This document shows positions 56,128-64,000 of a stretch of 64,000 nucleotides of DNA, one piece after another. A program made the translations under genes and the position numbers. The stretch comes from Nocardia tenerifensis NBRC 101015 (lineage in GTDB: Bacteria; Actinomycetota; Actinomycetes; Mycobacteriales; Mycobacteriaceae). Position 1 is the stretch's first letter. Every line of letters starts with the position of its first letter. Where the stretch lies: positions 1 to 64,000 of the forward strand of contig NZ_BAGH01000351.1 of the NCBI RefSeq assembly GCF_000308715.1. The letters are read 5' to 3'. The notes under the pieces are model-generated. The model was not told the origin of the DNA, made no database searches, and saw only the letters and a program-made list of their open reading frames with translations.

Positions 56128-57167
56128 CCGCTCCCCCGCAACGACCACGCGCGAATTCCGTCGGCCACGGCGAGCACGCACATGATGACCGCGCCGGACA
56201 GCGCGACCACCGAGGCGACCACCGACACATCGCGATCGGCCACCGAACCGGCGAGCACCGCGCCGAGACCCGGATAGTTGAAGATGGTCTCCACCACCAG
56301 CGATCCGCCGAGCACCATCCCGACGGTGGTCGCGAAGCTCGCCACGATGGTGGGCAGCGCGAACGGCAGGACGTGCCGCAGCAGCACGGCCGGCGTGGAG
56401 ATGCCGTCCAGCACAGCGCTTTCCACGTGCGGCGACTGCGCCGCGTCCACCATCGCCGCGCGCACCACCTGGGTGTTCCAGCCGATCTGCGGGATCGCCA
56501 GCGCGAGCACCGGCAGCACCAGCATGTCAGGGCTCGCCGGGAAGCCCGAGCGGCCGGTGATGGTGACGGCGGGCAGCCACCCCGCGGCGAGCGCGAACAC
56601 CAGGATCAACAGCGTCGCGACCACGAACTCCGGAATCGCCGCCGCGATGGTCGTCACGGGCCGCATCAGCCCCATCCCGCCGTGCCGGATCGTCCTCGCA
56701 CGCTCCCGGACCACCTCACCGCGTCCACCGGTCCCCACACCGAACCCGACGGTCGAATCCGCTTGGATCTTCTCTGCCACAGCGCCATTCGGCGCAACAC
56801 TCGGTCGCGCCGACCACCACACGCCCAGCACCAGCGAGACGACCACGGTCAGCAACACCGCGAGGCCGCCGAGCAGCAGGGTCGGCGGGAACTTGGCCGC
56901 GAGCAGCTCATTGATGGATCGCCCGCGCGCGGTGTGCCCGAAGTCGCCGGTCGAGACGCCGGAGATCCAGTCCCAGAACCGTTGCGGCAGTGGCCGATCG
57001 AGCCCGAGTTCGTGCTCCTTGGCCGCGATCCGTTCCGGTGTCGCGTCCCGGCCGAGCACCGCGCGCGCCGTATTGCCCGGCAACAGGTCGACGACCACGA
57101 ACACCGTTGCCAGCAAACCGATCAGCAGTGCGATGCGCCGGGCGAGCAGGCGCGCGAACGAGATCAC
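56124..57167 (-). CDS. ABC importer permease, DppB/OppB-like
   Basis: A 347-residue permease with about six helices. It begins with a cytoplasmic FARLLARRIALL helix and contains the PLPQRFWDWISGVSTGDFGHT block typical of DppB/NikB, plus the coupling segment with a GISTPAVLLRHVLPFALP stretch. A 45-residue cytoplasmic insert rich in Arg and Gly (about 140-185) is longer than usual. The GTG start at 57167 overlaps the binding-protein stop as GTGA. Confidence 0.88.
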   Translation of the reverse strand: MISFARLLARRIALLIGLLATVFVVVDLLPGNTARAVLGRDATPERIAAKEHELGLDRPLPQRFWDWISGVSTGDFGHTARGRSINELLAAKFPPTLLLGGLAVLLTVVVSLVLGVWWSARPSVAPNGAVAEKIQADSTVGFGVGTGGRGEVVRERARTIRHGGMGLMRPVTTIAAAIPEFVVATLLILVFALAAGWLPAVTITGRSGFPASPDMLVLPVLALAIPQIGWNTQVVRAAMVDAAQSPHVESAVLDGISTPAVLLRHVLPFALPTIVASFATTVGMVLGGSLVVETIFNYPGLGAVLAGSVADRDVSVVASVVALSGAVIMCVLAVADGIRAWSLRGSG

Positions 57168-58681
57168 TCCGCCAACCAGGCTCGTTCCAGCTGCACCCTG
57201 GCGAAGCCGCCGAGCGTGGGCAGGTCGTGTACCCGGGTGGAGGCGATGTCGATGCCGTCGGCCATGCCCCACACCAGGTACCCGCCGCGATCGTGCTGGA
57301 TCCGCTGCACCTCGCGGCAGGCCTGCGTGTAGTCCGCGTCACTCTGCGCCGCAAGGGCTTTCGCGGTGGCCGCGTCGAACGCCGCGTCCTTGAAGGCGGT
57401 TTCGTTCCGGTTGGACGCCCCGGCCATCAGCTTGTCCGCGTAGAAGAGCACCGAGTCGTTGGTGCCCCACGAAACGGTGTAGAGCGGCGCCTTCAACCAG
57501 GTCTGGTCGTAGAAGGCGTTCGACTCCTGGGTGACCACGTCGAGCCGGACGCCGATATCGGCCAGCTGGCCCGCGATGACCTTGGCCGACTCGACCTCGC
57601 CGGGCGCCTCCGCCTTGGTCACCAGCGGGTAACTGCGCCCGGTGTCGAAATTCGCCTCGCGCAGCAGCGTTTTCGCGCGGTCGACGTCGCGGGTGCGCTG
57701 CGCGATGGACGTGTCGTACTGCGGGTCGGCGGTGCCGAGAATGTCGTTGGCGACCGTGCCGTACCCCGAATGCACCTGATTCACCAAGGCTTTCCGGTCG
57801 ACGCCGAGCCGAACCGCCTCGCGGACCCGCGCGTCCGCGAACGGCCCGTCCGCGGCGCGCATCGCGACGCCGAGCATGGTGTCGTTGCCGCGGCGCACCA
57901 CCCGCAGGTCACCGCGCCCCTCCGCGGTCCGGCCCGCGATCGCGCCGACGTTCGACGCGAGGTCGATCTGCCCGCCGAGCGCCGCGTTCCCGAGCGCGGT
58001 CACGCTCTCGAACATGGTGACCTCGACGGCGTCGAGCAGCGGCGCGGGGCCGTGCCAGTGCTCGTTGCGCACCAGCCTGGCGTTGCCGCCCTGGTACGAC
58101 TCCAGCCGGAATGGCCCGGTGCCAACGGCTTTGGTGAAGTCGGTGGTGTCCTTCTTGACGGTGAACGTCATCAACCGCACCAGCAGCGGCAGCTGCGTGT
58201 TCGGCTGCGGCACGGCGAGCACCACCCGATTCGGCCCGTCCGCGGTGATGTCCTCCACCGCCACCGGCATTTTCGACGCGCCGCCGACCGTGCGCAGCCT
58301 GCGCAGCGACCACACCACGTCGTCCGAGGTGACCGGGGTGCCGTCGTGGAAGGTCGCGCCGTCGGCGAGGGTGAAGGTCCAGCGCCGGCGCTCGGCGTCG
58401 GGCTCCCACCGAGATGCCAAGCGCGGCGCGACATTCGGGTCGCCGCCCGGCACGGTGAGCGCGTCGTACACCAGCGAGGTGATCAGGAAGTCGCTGTCGT
58501 TGCTGAGGTTGGCGTGCGGGTCGCGTTCGCTGCGCGCCGCGGTGCCGAGCGCGCCCACCCGTAGCGTGCCGCCGCGACGCGCGGGGCCGGCCGACTCGGT
58601 GTCCTTCGAGCAGGCGGCGACGAAGAGCACCGCCCCGACGCCGAGACCGGACTGCAGGAGTTGCCGCCGATTCAAACCCAT
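57164..58681 (-). CDS. Substrate-binding lipoprotein of the Opp/Dpp-type importer
   Basis: A 505-residue SBP_bac_5 (oligopeptide/nickel-type) binding protein. The signal peptide has a twin-Arg NRRQLLQ and a VAAC lipobox (Cys24), so it is anchored at the membrane, possibly exported folded by Tat. The early GGTLRVG strand and long two-lobe architecture fit the family. ATG 58681 has GGAAGAAGG upstream; an upstream ATG at 58708 is unlikely. The promoter region carries an IdeR-like iron box at 58750. Cargo may be an iron chelate, by context rather than sequence. Confidence 0.88.
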   Translation of the reverse strand: MGLNRRQLLQSGLGVGAVLFVAACSKDTESAGPARRGGTLRVGALGTAARSERDPHANLSNDSDFLITSLVYDALTVPGGDPNVAPRLASRWEPDAERRRWTFTLADGATFHDGTPVTSDDVVWSLRRLRTVGGASKMPVAVEDITADGPNRVVLAVPQPNTQLPLLVRLMTFTVKKDTTDFTKAVGTGPFRLESYQGGNARLVRNEHWHGPAPLLDAVEVTMFESVTALGNAALGGQIDLASNVGAIAGRTAEGRGDLRVVRRGNDTMLGVAMRAADGPFADARVREAVRLGVDRKALVNQVHSGYGTVANDILGTADPQYDTSIAQRTRDVDRAKTLLREANFDTGRSYPLVTKAEAPGEVESAKVIAGQLADIGVRLDVVTQESNAFYDQTWLKAPLYTVSWGTNDSVLFYADKLMAGASNRNETAFKDAAFDAATAKALAAQSDADYTQACREVQRIQHDRGGYLVWGMADGIDIASTRVHDLPTLGGFARVQLERAWLAE

Positions 58682-58749
58682 TGCGCTGCCTTCTTCCTGG
58701 ACGAACAACCTCGCGCACGACCGCGAGGCGTGCCGACGCCCCGATGCGA

Positions 58750-58768
58750 TCAGGACAGGCTAGCCTAA
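58750..58768. promoter_or_regulatory. IdeR/DtxR-type iron box 1
   Basis: TCAGGACAGGCTAGCCTAA matches the DtxR/IdeR consensus TTAGGTTAGGCTAACCTAA at 15 of 19 positions. It lies 69 bases upstream of the binding-lipoprotein start, on its promoter side. Confidence 0.7.
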
Positions 58769-58847
58769 TCGGTTACGCGCGCCACGCGGCCCCGATCGCG
58801 TCGAACTTCCCCATTGTTATGCGTTTCTGCTATTTTTGAAGACTCGC

Positions 58848-58866
58848 TTAGGTAAGCCTTGCTTAA
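58848..58866. promoter_or_regulatory. IdeR/DtxR-type iron box 2
   Basis: TTAGGTAAGCCTTGCTTAA matches the DtxR/IdeR consensus at 14 of 19 positions and keeps both outer arms. It lies 77 bases upstream of the oxygenase start, so each divergent operon has its own iron box. Confidence 0.7.
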
Positions 58867-58942
58867 CGTCGCCAGACCGGCTAGCTTCGCAGATCGACGT
58901 CACTCCTGCTCTTTCGAACGATGCGAAGAAGGGACTCCCTCG

Positions 58943-60145
58943 GTGAAAGGCGTTCTCTCCGAACGTAAGACGCTTCACCCGCAGGATATCGAGCGTCGCG
59001 AACTCCCCGACGCCGCCGGGCGTGCGGTGCGTGAGCTCGCGCGGGAGATATCTACCACACTGGATTCGGCGCTGCGCGACGCGGCAGCGGCCGCCACCAC
59101 CCTGACCGATCCGGTCCTGATCGCACAGATCGACGCCGGGGTCGCCGAACTGCCCGACGACGTCCACCACGCCCTGCGCCCGCCCGCCACCGCGGCGGGG
59201 GCCACCATCGTGCGCAGGCTCCCGCTCACCGACGACGAATTCGGCCCGACGCCGCCGGACTGGCGCGAGGCCGCCCGGTGGAGCGGCGCCGCCGACCTGC
59301 GCGCGCGCTCGTTCGAGCTCGACCTGGTCATGCTGCTGCTGGCCCGTTGTGCCGGTGAGCCTTTCGGCTGGCAGGGCCAGCAGGGCGGGCGACTGGTCAA
59401 CAACATTCTGCCCTCCCCAGGCCACGAGCACGAGCAGTCCGGCGCGAGCAGCAAGACCCTGCTCAGCCCGCACTCCGAGGACGCCTTCCACCCCGAGCGG
59501 GCCAATCTGCTCATGCTCGGCTGCCTGCGCAATCCGGACTCGGTCGGCACCACGGTGTCCTCGGTCCGGCGGGTCGAGCTCGCCGCGGCGCAGCGGCGAC
59601 TGCTCAGCACGCCGCTGCTGCCGATCCTGCCCGATGTCTCGTACGGCACTGGGCACGAACAGTATTCGGCCGCGCCGCTGCCGACGCTGTGGAGCCCGGC
59701 GGGCCCGGACGAGACCACGCTGCGCTACGACCCGGCCTACACCCCGCTCGACGATGCCGACCCCGAATTCCGCGCCGCCTACGCGAAACTCACCGACGAA
59801 CTCGAGCGCGTCTGCGTCACGGCCGCCCTCACCCCCGGCGAGCTGCTGCTGGTGGACAACGACGTCGCGGTGCACGGCCGGGTGCCGTTCACCGCGCGCT
59901 ACGACGGCACCGACCGCTGGCTGAAGCGAGTGAACGTGCGCCTGCCCGATCGACGGCGGCGGGCCGAGGAGTCCGACGAGAATGGTTACGGGCAACGGAT
60001 CGTCGCCCCGTTCCGAGCGGCAGCCACCTCCGCGTTCGTGTCCGGCGGCCGCGAGCCGGTCCGTCCGGATGGACACCGGGTGAACCAGCCGGTGGCGACA
60101 GAGCGGGAAGCTACACATGATCGAGGATCCTTTGAACACCCGTGA
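58943..60145 (+). CDS. Fe(II)/2-oxoglutarate oxygenase, clavaminate synthase/TauD-like
   Basis: A 400-residue jelly-roll oxygenase. The facial triad is visible: His177 and Glu179 in SPHSEDAFHPERANL and His311 in DVAVHGRVPF, with Arg326 or Arg329 likely to bind 2-oxoglutarate. The HxE form and the following CLRN segment place it with clavaminate synthase-like amino-acid hydroxylases (asparagine or arginine beta-hydroxylases). It probably hydroxylates an amino-acid precursor of the metallophore. GTG 58943 follows AGAAGGGA. The end overlaps the sbnB-like gene by 29 bases. Confidence 0.85.
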   Translation: MKGVLSERKTLHPQDIERRELPDAAGRAVRELAREISTTLDSALRDAAAAATTLTDPVLIAQIDAGVAELPDDVHHALRPPATAAGATIVRRLPLTDDEFGPTPPDWREAARWSGAADLRARSFELDLVMLLLARCAGEPFGWQGQQGGRLVNNILPSPGHEHEQSGASSKTLLSPHSEDAFHPERANLLMLGCLRNPDSVGTTVSSVRRVELAAAQRRLLSTPLLPILPDVSYGTGHEQYSAAPLPTLWSPAGPDETTLRYDPAYTPLDDADPEFRAAYAKLTDELERVCVTAALTPGELLLVDNDVAVHGRVPFTARYDGTDRWLKRVNVRLPDRRRRAEESDENGYGQRIVAPFRAAATSAFVSGGREPVRPDGHRVNQPVATEREATHDRGSFEHP

Positions 60146-61127
60146 CCGCAGCACCCCTTTGCGGGTGCTGAGCCGCAGCGACCTGGCGGGCGTGCCGATC
60201 ACGCCCGGCGACGTAGTGCGGGCCGTGGAGGACGCGTATCTCGCGTTCGCCGCGGGTGATTCGGACAACCCACGCAAACTCAGCGTGGCCAACCCCGACG
60301 GCTGGTCGGTGTCGTACGCGATGCTCGGCCGCGACGGCCGCCGCCGCGTGGTCGCGATGAAGACCTCCTACAAGTTCGACCCCGGCCACGATCGCAGCAC
60401 CAAGCGCTACTACACGACCATCACGCTCTACGACGACAGCACCGGCGCGCCGATCGCGATGATGGACTGCGCCAGGGTCGGCGCGCTGCGCACGCCCGCG
60501 GTGTCGGCGCTGCTCGTGCGTGAGACGGTCCGGCGTGGCGCGGAGAGCGTGCTGCTGATCGGCACCGGCACCCAGGGCCGCAACGCGCTGCCGCACCTGC
60601 TCGCCGCGAATCCCCAGCTGCGCAAGCTGATGCTGTACGGGACACACCCGGAGGGCTTGGACGCGGTGCACCGGCATCTCGCCGAGTACTACCCGCACGC
60701 GCTGCTGGAGACGGTCGAGGATCCGCGGGCCGCCGCGGCGACCGCCGACGTGGTACTGGCCACCGCGGGGCCCGGCACCGAGGTCGCGCTCGAATCCGAT
60801 GATCTCGCACCGGGTTCGACGGCCGTGCTGGTCGGCTACGGCCTCGCCCCCTCCGCCCTGATCGACGCCGACCGGGTGATCGCGACCAGCGCCGAGCAGA
60901 TGGCGCTGACCGGCACGGACATGGTCGGGCCCGACGGAACCCTGCGCGCGGTGGACGCCGAACTGCCGCAGATCCTGAGTCGTCGCGCGGTCGCGCGCCG
61001 CTCGGACGAGGAGCGCGTCTTCGTCTACAACAGCGGCCTCGTGCTGACCGATATCGCTGTCGCGCACGCGCTGGCCGAGCGCGCCATCGCGGAGGGCCGC
61101 GGCACGGAGGTGCCCCTGTGGGATTAG
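60117..61127 (+). CDS. sbnB: SbnB-like NAD-dependent dehydrogenase of the ornithine cyclodeaminase family
   Basis: A 336-residue protein of the ornithine cyclodeaminase/mu-crystallin family. The Rossmann loop is LIGTGTQGR (148-155), and SYKFDPGHDR with DCARVGALRTPAVSAL forms the substrate side. In staphyloferrin B synthesis, SbnB oxidatively cleaves N-(1-amino-1-carboxyethyl)glutamate to L-2,3-diaminopropionate and 2-oxoglutarate. The presence of an SbnA-like gene in the same operon supports this over ornithine cyclodeaminase. The released 2-oxoglutarate could even feed the neighbouring oxygenase. Confidence 0.83.
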   Translation: MIEDPLNTRDRSTPLRVLSRSDLAGVPITPGDVVRAVEDAYLAFAAGDSDNPRKLSVANPDGWSVSYAMLGRDGRRRVVAMKTSYKFDPGHDRSTKRYYTTITLYDDSTGAPIAMMDCARVGALRTPAVSALLVRETVRRGAESVLLIGTGTQGRNALPHLLAANPQLRKLMLYGTHPEGLDAVHRHLAEYYPHALLETVEDPRAAAATADVVLATAGPGTEVALESDDLAPGSTAVLVGYGLAPSALIDADRVIATSAEQMALTGTDMVGPDGTLRAVDAELPQILSRRAVARRSDEERVFVYNSGLVLTDIAVAHALAERAIAEGRGTEVPLWD

Positions 61128-62482
61128 ACACCGGCGAGATCGGGGTGGCGCGCGAAACCACAAGCGTTGAGCCGATCAGCGCCGCCCCGGTCCCGGCGCA
61201 CCTGGACGAGTGGGAACGCCGCGCGCTGGCCGACCCGAATCTGCTGGGTGACATCGCTTTCGCGGTCGGCGGGCCGTTCCACGTCATGTACCCGCCCCGG
61301 GTGCGCGGCAATATCGACGGATTCCGCGCCGCGTTCGAGCGCGCGGGTGTCGACGGAGTCATCTACTACGGCAAGAAGGCGAACAAGTCCGCGGCCGTGG
61401 TGCGGGCCTGCGCGGAAAGCGGTGCGGGCGTCGATGTTTCGAGCACCGGCGAGCTGACGGCCGCGCTCGCCAACGGCGTCCGCGGTGACGATCTGATGGT
61501 GACCGGGCCGGCCAAGTCCGACGAACTGCTCTGGCTGGCCACCCGGCACCGCGCGCTCATCGCCGTCGACGACCTCGGCGAGCTGGAACGCCTTGACGCA
61601 CTGGGTGGCTCGGCCCGGGTCACGCTGCGTGTGCTGCCCGCCGGGTCGGCCAGCAGGTTCGGCCTGACCGACGAAGAACTCGAGCACGCCCTGTCCGCGC
61701 TCGGCGATCTTGACTCGATCCGCCTGGAGGGCTTCAGTTTTCACCTGTCCGGCTACGACGCCGCGGCCCGCACCGTACTGGCCCGCGAACTGATCGCCCG
61801 CTGCCTGCACGCACGCACACTGGGCCACCCCGCGACGACGCTGTCCATCGGCGGCGGGTTCGGCGTCGACTACGTGCCCGAGGCGGCGTGGACGGAGTTC
61901 ACCGAGCGCGTCGATCGACGGTGGTTCCACGCGGGCAAGTCGTTCGAGTCGTACTACCCCTATCACTTTCCCGCGCCGGGCCCGGACATGCTCGCAGCGA
62001 TCCTCGCGCACGACGGCCTCGCGGATAGCCTGCGCGACAACGCGATTCGGCTGGCGATCGAGCCCGGCCGGGCGCTGCTCGCGCACGCCGGGTTCACCGT
62101 CTTCCGGGTGCGGGGCAGCAAGGTCAGGCACGTCGACGGCGCGCCGTACCACCTGCTCACCGTCGACGGCACCAGCCTGAGCCTGTCCGAGCAGTGGTTC
62201 GAGAGCGAGTACCTGCCCGACCCGCTGCTGTGGCCGACGCGGCCCGGCACCGCCACACCCACCAGCGTCGGCGCGGCGACCTGCCTCGATTCCGACCTGC
62301 TGAGCTGGCGCCGCATCCCGCTGCCCCGCGCCGCCGCGGTCGGCGACCTCTTGATCTACCCAAACACCGCTGGCTACCAGATGGATTCGAACGAATCCGC
62401 GTTTCACGAACTACCGATCCCGCCGAAAGTGGTGCTGCACGACGCACCCGGCGACCGGTTCCGCTGGACGCTCGACGGCTGA
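61118..62482 (+). CDS. PLP-dependent type III (alanine-racemase fold) decarboxylase, SbnH-like
   Basis: A 454-residue fold-type III enzyme. The PLP lysine is Lys87 in YYGKKANKS, His209 is in FSFHLSG, GGGFG (245-249) binds the phosphate, EPGR (315-318) follows, and Cys389 in AATCLDSD is the second-subunit catalytic residue. It belongs with diaminopimelate/ornithine decarboxylases; in staphyloferrin B the homologue SbnH decarboxylates citryl-diaminopropionate. Here it may act on a diaminopropionate conjugate. The GTG overlaps the SbnB-like end by ten bases. Confidence 0.85.
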   Translation: MGLDTGEIGVARETTSVEPISAAPVPAHLDEWERRALADPNLLGDIAFAVGGPFHVMYPPRVRGNIDGFRAAFERAGVDGVIYYGKKANKSAAVVRACAESGAGVDVSSTGELTAALANGVRGDDLMVTGPAKSDELLWLATRHRALIAVDDLGELERLDALGGSARVTLRVLPAGSASRFGLTDEELEHALSALGDLDSIRLEGFSFHLSGYDAAARTVLARELIARCLHARTLGHPATTLSIGGGFGVDYVPEAAWTEFTERVDRRWFHAGKSFESYYPYHFPAPGPDMLAAILAHDGLADSLRDNAIRLAIEPGRALLAHAGFTVFRVRGSKVRHVDGAPYHLLTVDGTSLSLSEQWFESEYLPDPLLWPTRPGTATPTSVGAATCLDSDLLSWRRIPLPRAAAVGDLLIYPNTAGYQMDSNESAFHELPIPPKVVLHDAPGDRFRWTLDG

Positions 62483-62520
62483 CCCCACCGAACCCATCCC
62501 CCCGAACGAGGAGACACTCC

Positions 62521-63555
62521 ATGCCGCTCGTCACGCGCGTGACGGATCTGATCGGCCGCACGCCGCTGTTCGAACTGGCGACGACCTCGACCGGCACCCG
62601 GTTACTGCTCAAGCTCGAGCAGTTCAACCCGACCGGCGCGGCCAAGATCAGAATGGCCCGCGAGATGGTGCTCGACGCGGAGCGGCGCGGTTTGCTGACC
62701 GGTGGCGGGCATATCATCGAGTCCACATCCGGGAACACCGGGCTCGGTCTCGCGGTAGTCGCTGCCGAACGTGGGTATCGCTTCACCGCAGTGGTCGATC
62801 ATCACGCATGTAAGGACAAGCTGCGCGCAATGCGAGCAATGGGTGCGGAATTGGTGTTCGTCGCCGACGACGGCGACGACACCCTGGCGACCTCGGCGCG
62901 GGAGGACCTGGCCGAGGCCATGGCGGCGGCCCGGCCCGACGCGTACTTCACCGAGCAGCACAACAACGACGCCAACGCCGTCGGCTACTACGCGGTGGCC
63001 GAGGAGCTGCTCGAGGATGTGGAGCGGGTCGACATCCTGCTCTCCTCGGTCGGCACCGGCGGTTCGCTGTTCGGCACCGCGACCCGGCTGCGCCAACTGG
63101 GTTGCCCCGCAAGGGTGATCGGCGTCGAGCCGGTCGGCTCCATCGCCTTCGGCGGCGAGGGCGGACCGTACTGGCAGTCGGGCACCGGCACCCCGCCCGG
63201 CGCCACCATCGGCACCGCGGTGGACTACTCGCTGCTGGACGAGGGCGTCAAGGTCTCCGATATCGACGCCTTCGCCACCGCCCGCGCGGTCGCCGCCGAA
63301 CTCGGCCTGATGATCGGCGGCTCGGCGGGCGGCTCGGTGCACGCCGCGCTCAGCCGCCTCGACGAATTCCCGCCGGGATCGACCATCGTCACCCTCGTCT
63401 GCGACGGCGGCGAGAAGTACCTGGACACGGTCTTCGACGATGCTTGGATGGCCGAACGCGACCTGCTCGACCCCGCCGCCGAAGCCGAGGTACAAACCAT
63501 GCTGCACCGCTACGCCCCCGCCGCCCGCCGCGCCGAGCTCGCGGAGGCGCGATGA
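62521..63555 (+). CDS. sbnA: SbnA-like PLP synthase (cysteine synthase family)
   Basis: A 344-residue beta-family PLP enzyme. Lys42 in NPTGAAK carries the cofactor, STSGNTG (68-74) binds the substrate carboxylate and SVGTGGS binds the phosphate. SbnA joins O-phosphoserine and glutamate into N-(1-amino-1-carboxyethyl)glutamate, the SbnB substrate. The active-site form NPTGAAK rather than the usual NPxGSxK of plain cysteine synthases, plus the SbnB partner, favour this role. A second option is a simple cysteine synthase. The ATG follows GAGGAGA. Confidence 0.83.
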   Translation: MPLVTRVTDLIGRTPLFELATTSTGTRLLLKLEQFNPTGAAKIRMAREMVLDAERRGLLTGGGHIIESTSGNTGLGLAVVAAERGYRFTAVVDHHACKDKLRAMRAMGAELVFVADDGDDTLATSAREDLAEAMAAARPDAYFTEQHNNDANAVGYYAVAEELLEDVERVDILLSSVGTGGSLFGTATRLRQLGCPARVIGVEPVGSIAFGGEGGPYWQSGTGTPPGATIGTAVDYSLLDEGVKVSDIDAFATARAVAAELGLMIGGSAGGSVHAALSRLDEFPPGSTIVTLVCDGGEKYLDTVFDDAWMAERDLLDPAAEAEVQTMLHRYAPAARRAELAEAR

Positions 63556-63604
63556 AGCGATCGGTTCGACCCGGCGTCCGCGGGCCGCGAACGGAGGTAG
63601 CCCG

Positions 63605-64000
63605 GTGAACCTGTCGGGCTATCGGGCGGACAGCCGCAGGCTGACCGCGCTGGCCACGCCGATCGCGATGACGCAGCTGGCGCAGATCGCGGTGTCGACC
63701 ACCAACGTCGTGCTGATGGGCACGCTCGGCGTGCAGCAGGTGGCGGCGGGCGGGCTGGCGATCGCGCTGTTCAACCAGATTCGCACCATGTGCGTCGGGT
63801 TGATCACCGCGAGCGGCAATCAGATCGCCACCGCGGTGAGCGCGGCGGGCAAGCGCGGCGACTCCCCCGACGACGAGATCGAGGACGTGCTCCGGTCGAG
63901 CTTCCTGATCGCCACGCTCGCCGGACTCGTGGGCGGCGCGCTGCTGATCGGGCTCGGCTGGGCGCTGCGCTGGCTCGGGCAGGACGCGGGGGTGCTCGCC
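63605..64000 (+). CDS. MATE-family efflux transporter, N-terminal part
   Basis: The frame runs off the window end after 132 codons. The start GTG 63605 has GGAGG six bases before it. The visible part includes an amphipathic start (GYRADSRRLTALATPIAMTQLAQ), helix 1 and 2 (ISTTNVVLMGTLGVQQVAAGGLAIALF-like) and further hydrophobic stretches, characteristic of MATE transporters, which export compounds using Na+ or H+. It is last of the visible rightward operon and is probably the exporter of the metallophore. A 57-base gap precedes it. Confidence 0.8.
   Translation, partial: MNLSGYRADSRRLTALATPIAMTQLAQIAVSTTNVVLMGTLGVQQVAAGGLAIALFNQIRTMCVGLITASGNQIATAVSAAGKRGDSPDDEIEDVLRSSFLIATLAGLVGGALLIGLGWALRWLGQDAGVLA

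Noticed and set aside
63552-63608. 18-codon frame between the SbnA-like and MATE genes
   Set aside because: It overlaps the SbnA stop as ATGA but is short and Arg-rich with no known family; probably chance.

Overview
This 64 kb window comes from the chromosome of a high-GC actinobacterium, most likely a Nocardia or a close mycolic-acid relative. The evidence is the high GC, abundant GTG starts with GTGA/ATGA gene overlaps, many paralogous TetR/LysR/SDR genes, and the block lpqU-eno-ftsB-DUF501-ppx, which has the gene order of M. tuberculosis Rv1022-Rv1026. No insertion sequence, prophage, CRISPR array, rRNA or replication origin was seen. The single RNA gene recognised is a tRNA-Leu(UAA).

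Left part (1-18 kb): a partial serine hydrolase, two small secreted proteins, a 53-bp tandem repeat, and a divergent pair for 2,2-dialkylglycine decarboxylase and its LysR regulator. These are followed by an NlpC/P60 cell-wall hydrolase, an Hsp20 gene behind a CIRCE-like element, and a glutamine amidotransferase. Next come a TetR divergon with SnoaL-like and metallo-beta-lactamase proteins, two SDR dehydrogenases, a TerB protein, a CAP-domain protein, a truncated IclR regulator, and an ECF41-type sigma factor opposite an FMN reductase.

Middle (18-36 kb): genes at 19.3-25.7 kb form one tightly coupled operon of thiolase, acyl-CoA ligase, SDR and a complete ECF-type importer (S, T and fused A1-A2), which suggests uptake and degradation of an organic acid. 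A clan-A glycoside hydrolase with a divergent TetR repressor and paired operators follows. At 28.9-34.3 kb is an unusual three-gene operon: a sigma-like DNA-binding protein, a protein of unknown family, and a 1107-residue protein joining a Lon-type Ser-Lys peptidase domain, one membrane helix and a WD40 propeller. A pentapeptide-repeat membrane protein lies beyond.

Right-middle (36-53 kb): hydrolases and HxlR/MarR regulators, an epoxide hydrolase with an LLM monooxygenase, the tRNA, an RNase Z-like enzyme, an amino-acid permease, a POT peptide transporter, and the conserved eno/ppx housekeeping block.

Right end (53.5-64 kb): two divergent operons whose intergenic region carries two IdeR/DtxR-like iron boxes. 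Leftward are an Opp/Dpp-type ABC importer (binding lipoprotein, two permeases, fused double ATPase). Rightward are an Fe(II)/2-oxoglutarate oxygenase, SbnB-like and SbnA-like enzymes that should make L-2,3-diaminopropionate, an SbnH-like PLP decarboxylase and the start of a MATE exporter. This looks like the edge of an iron-regulated metallophore (siderophore) locus; the backbone-assembling enzymes would lie past the right end.
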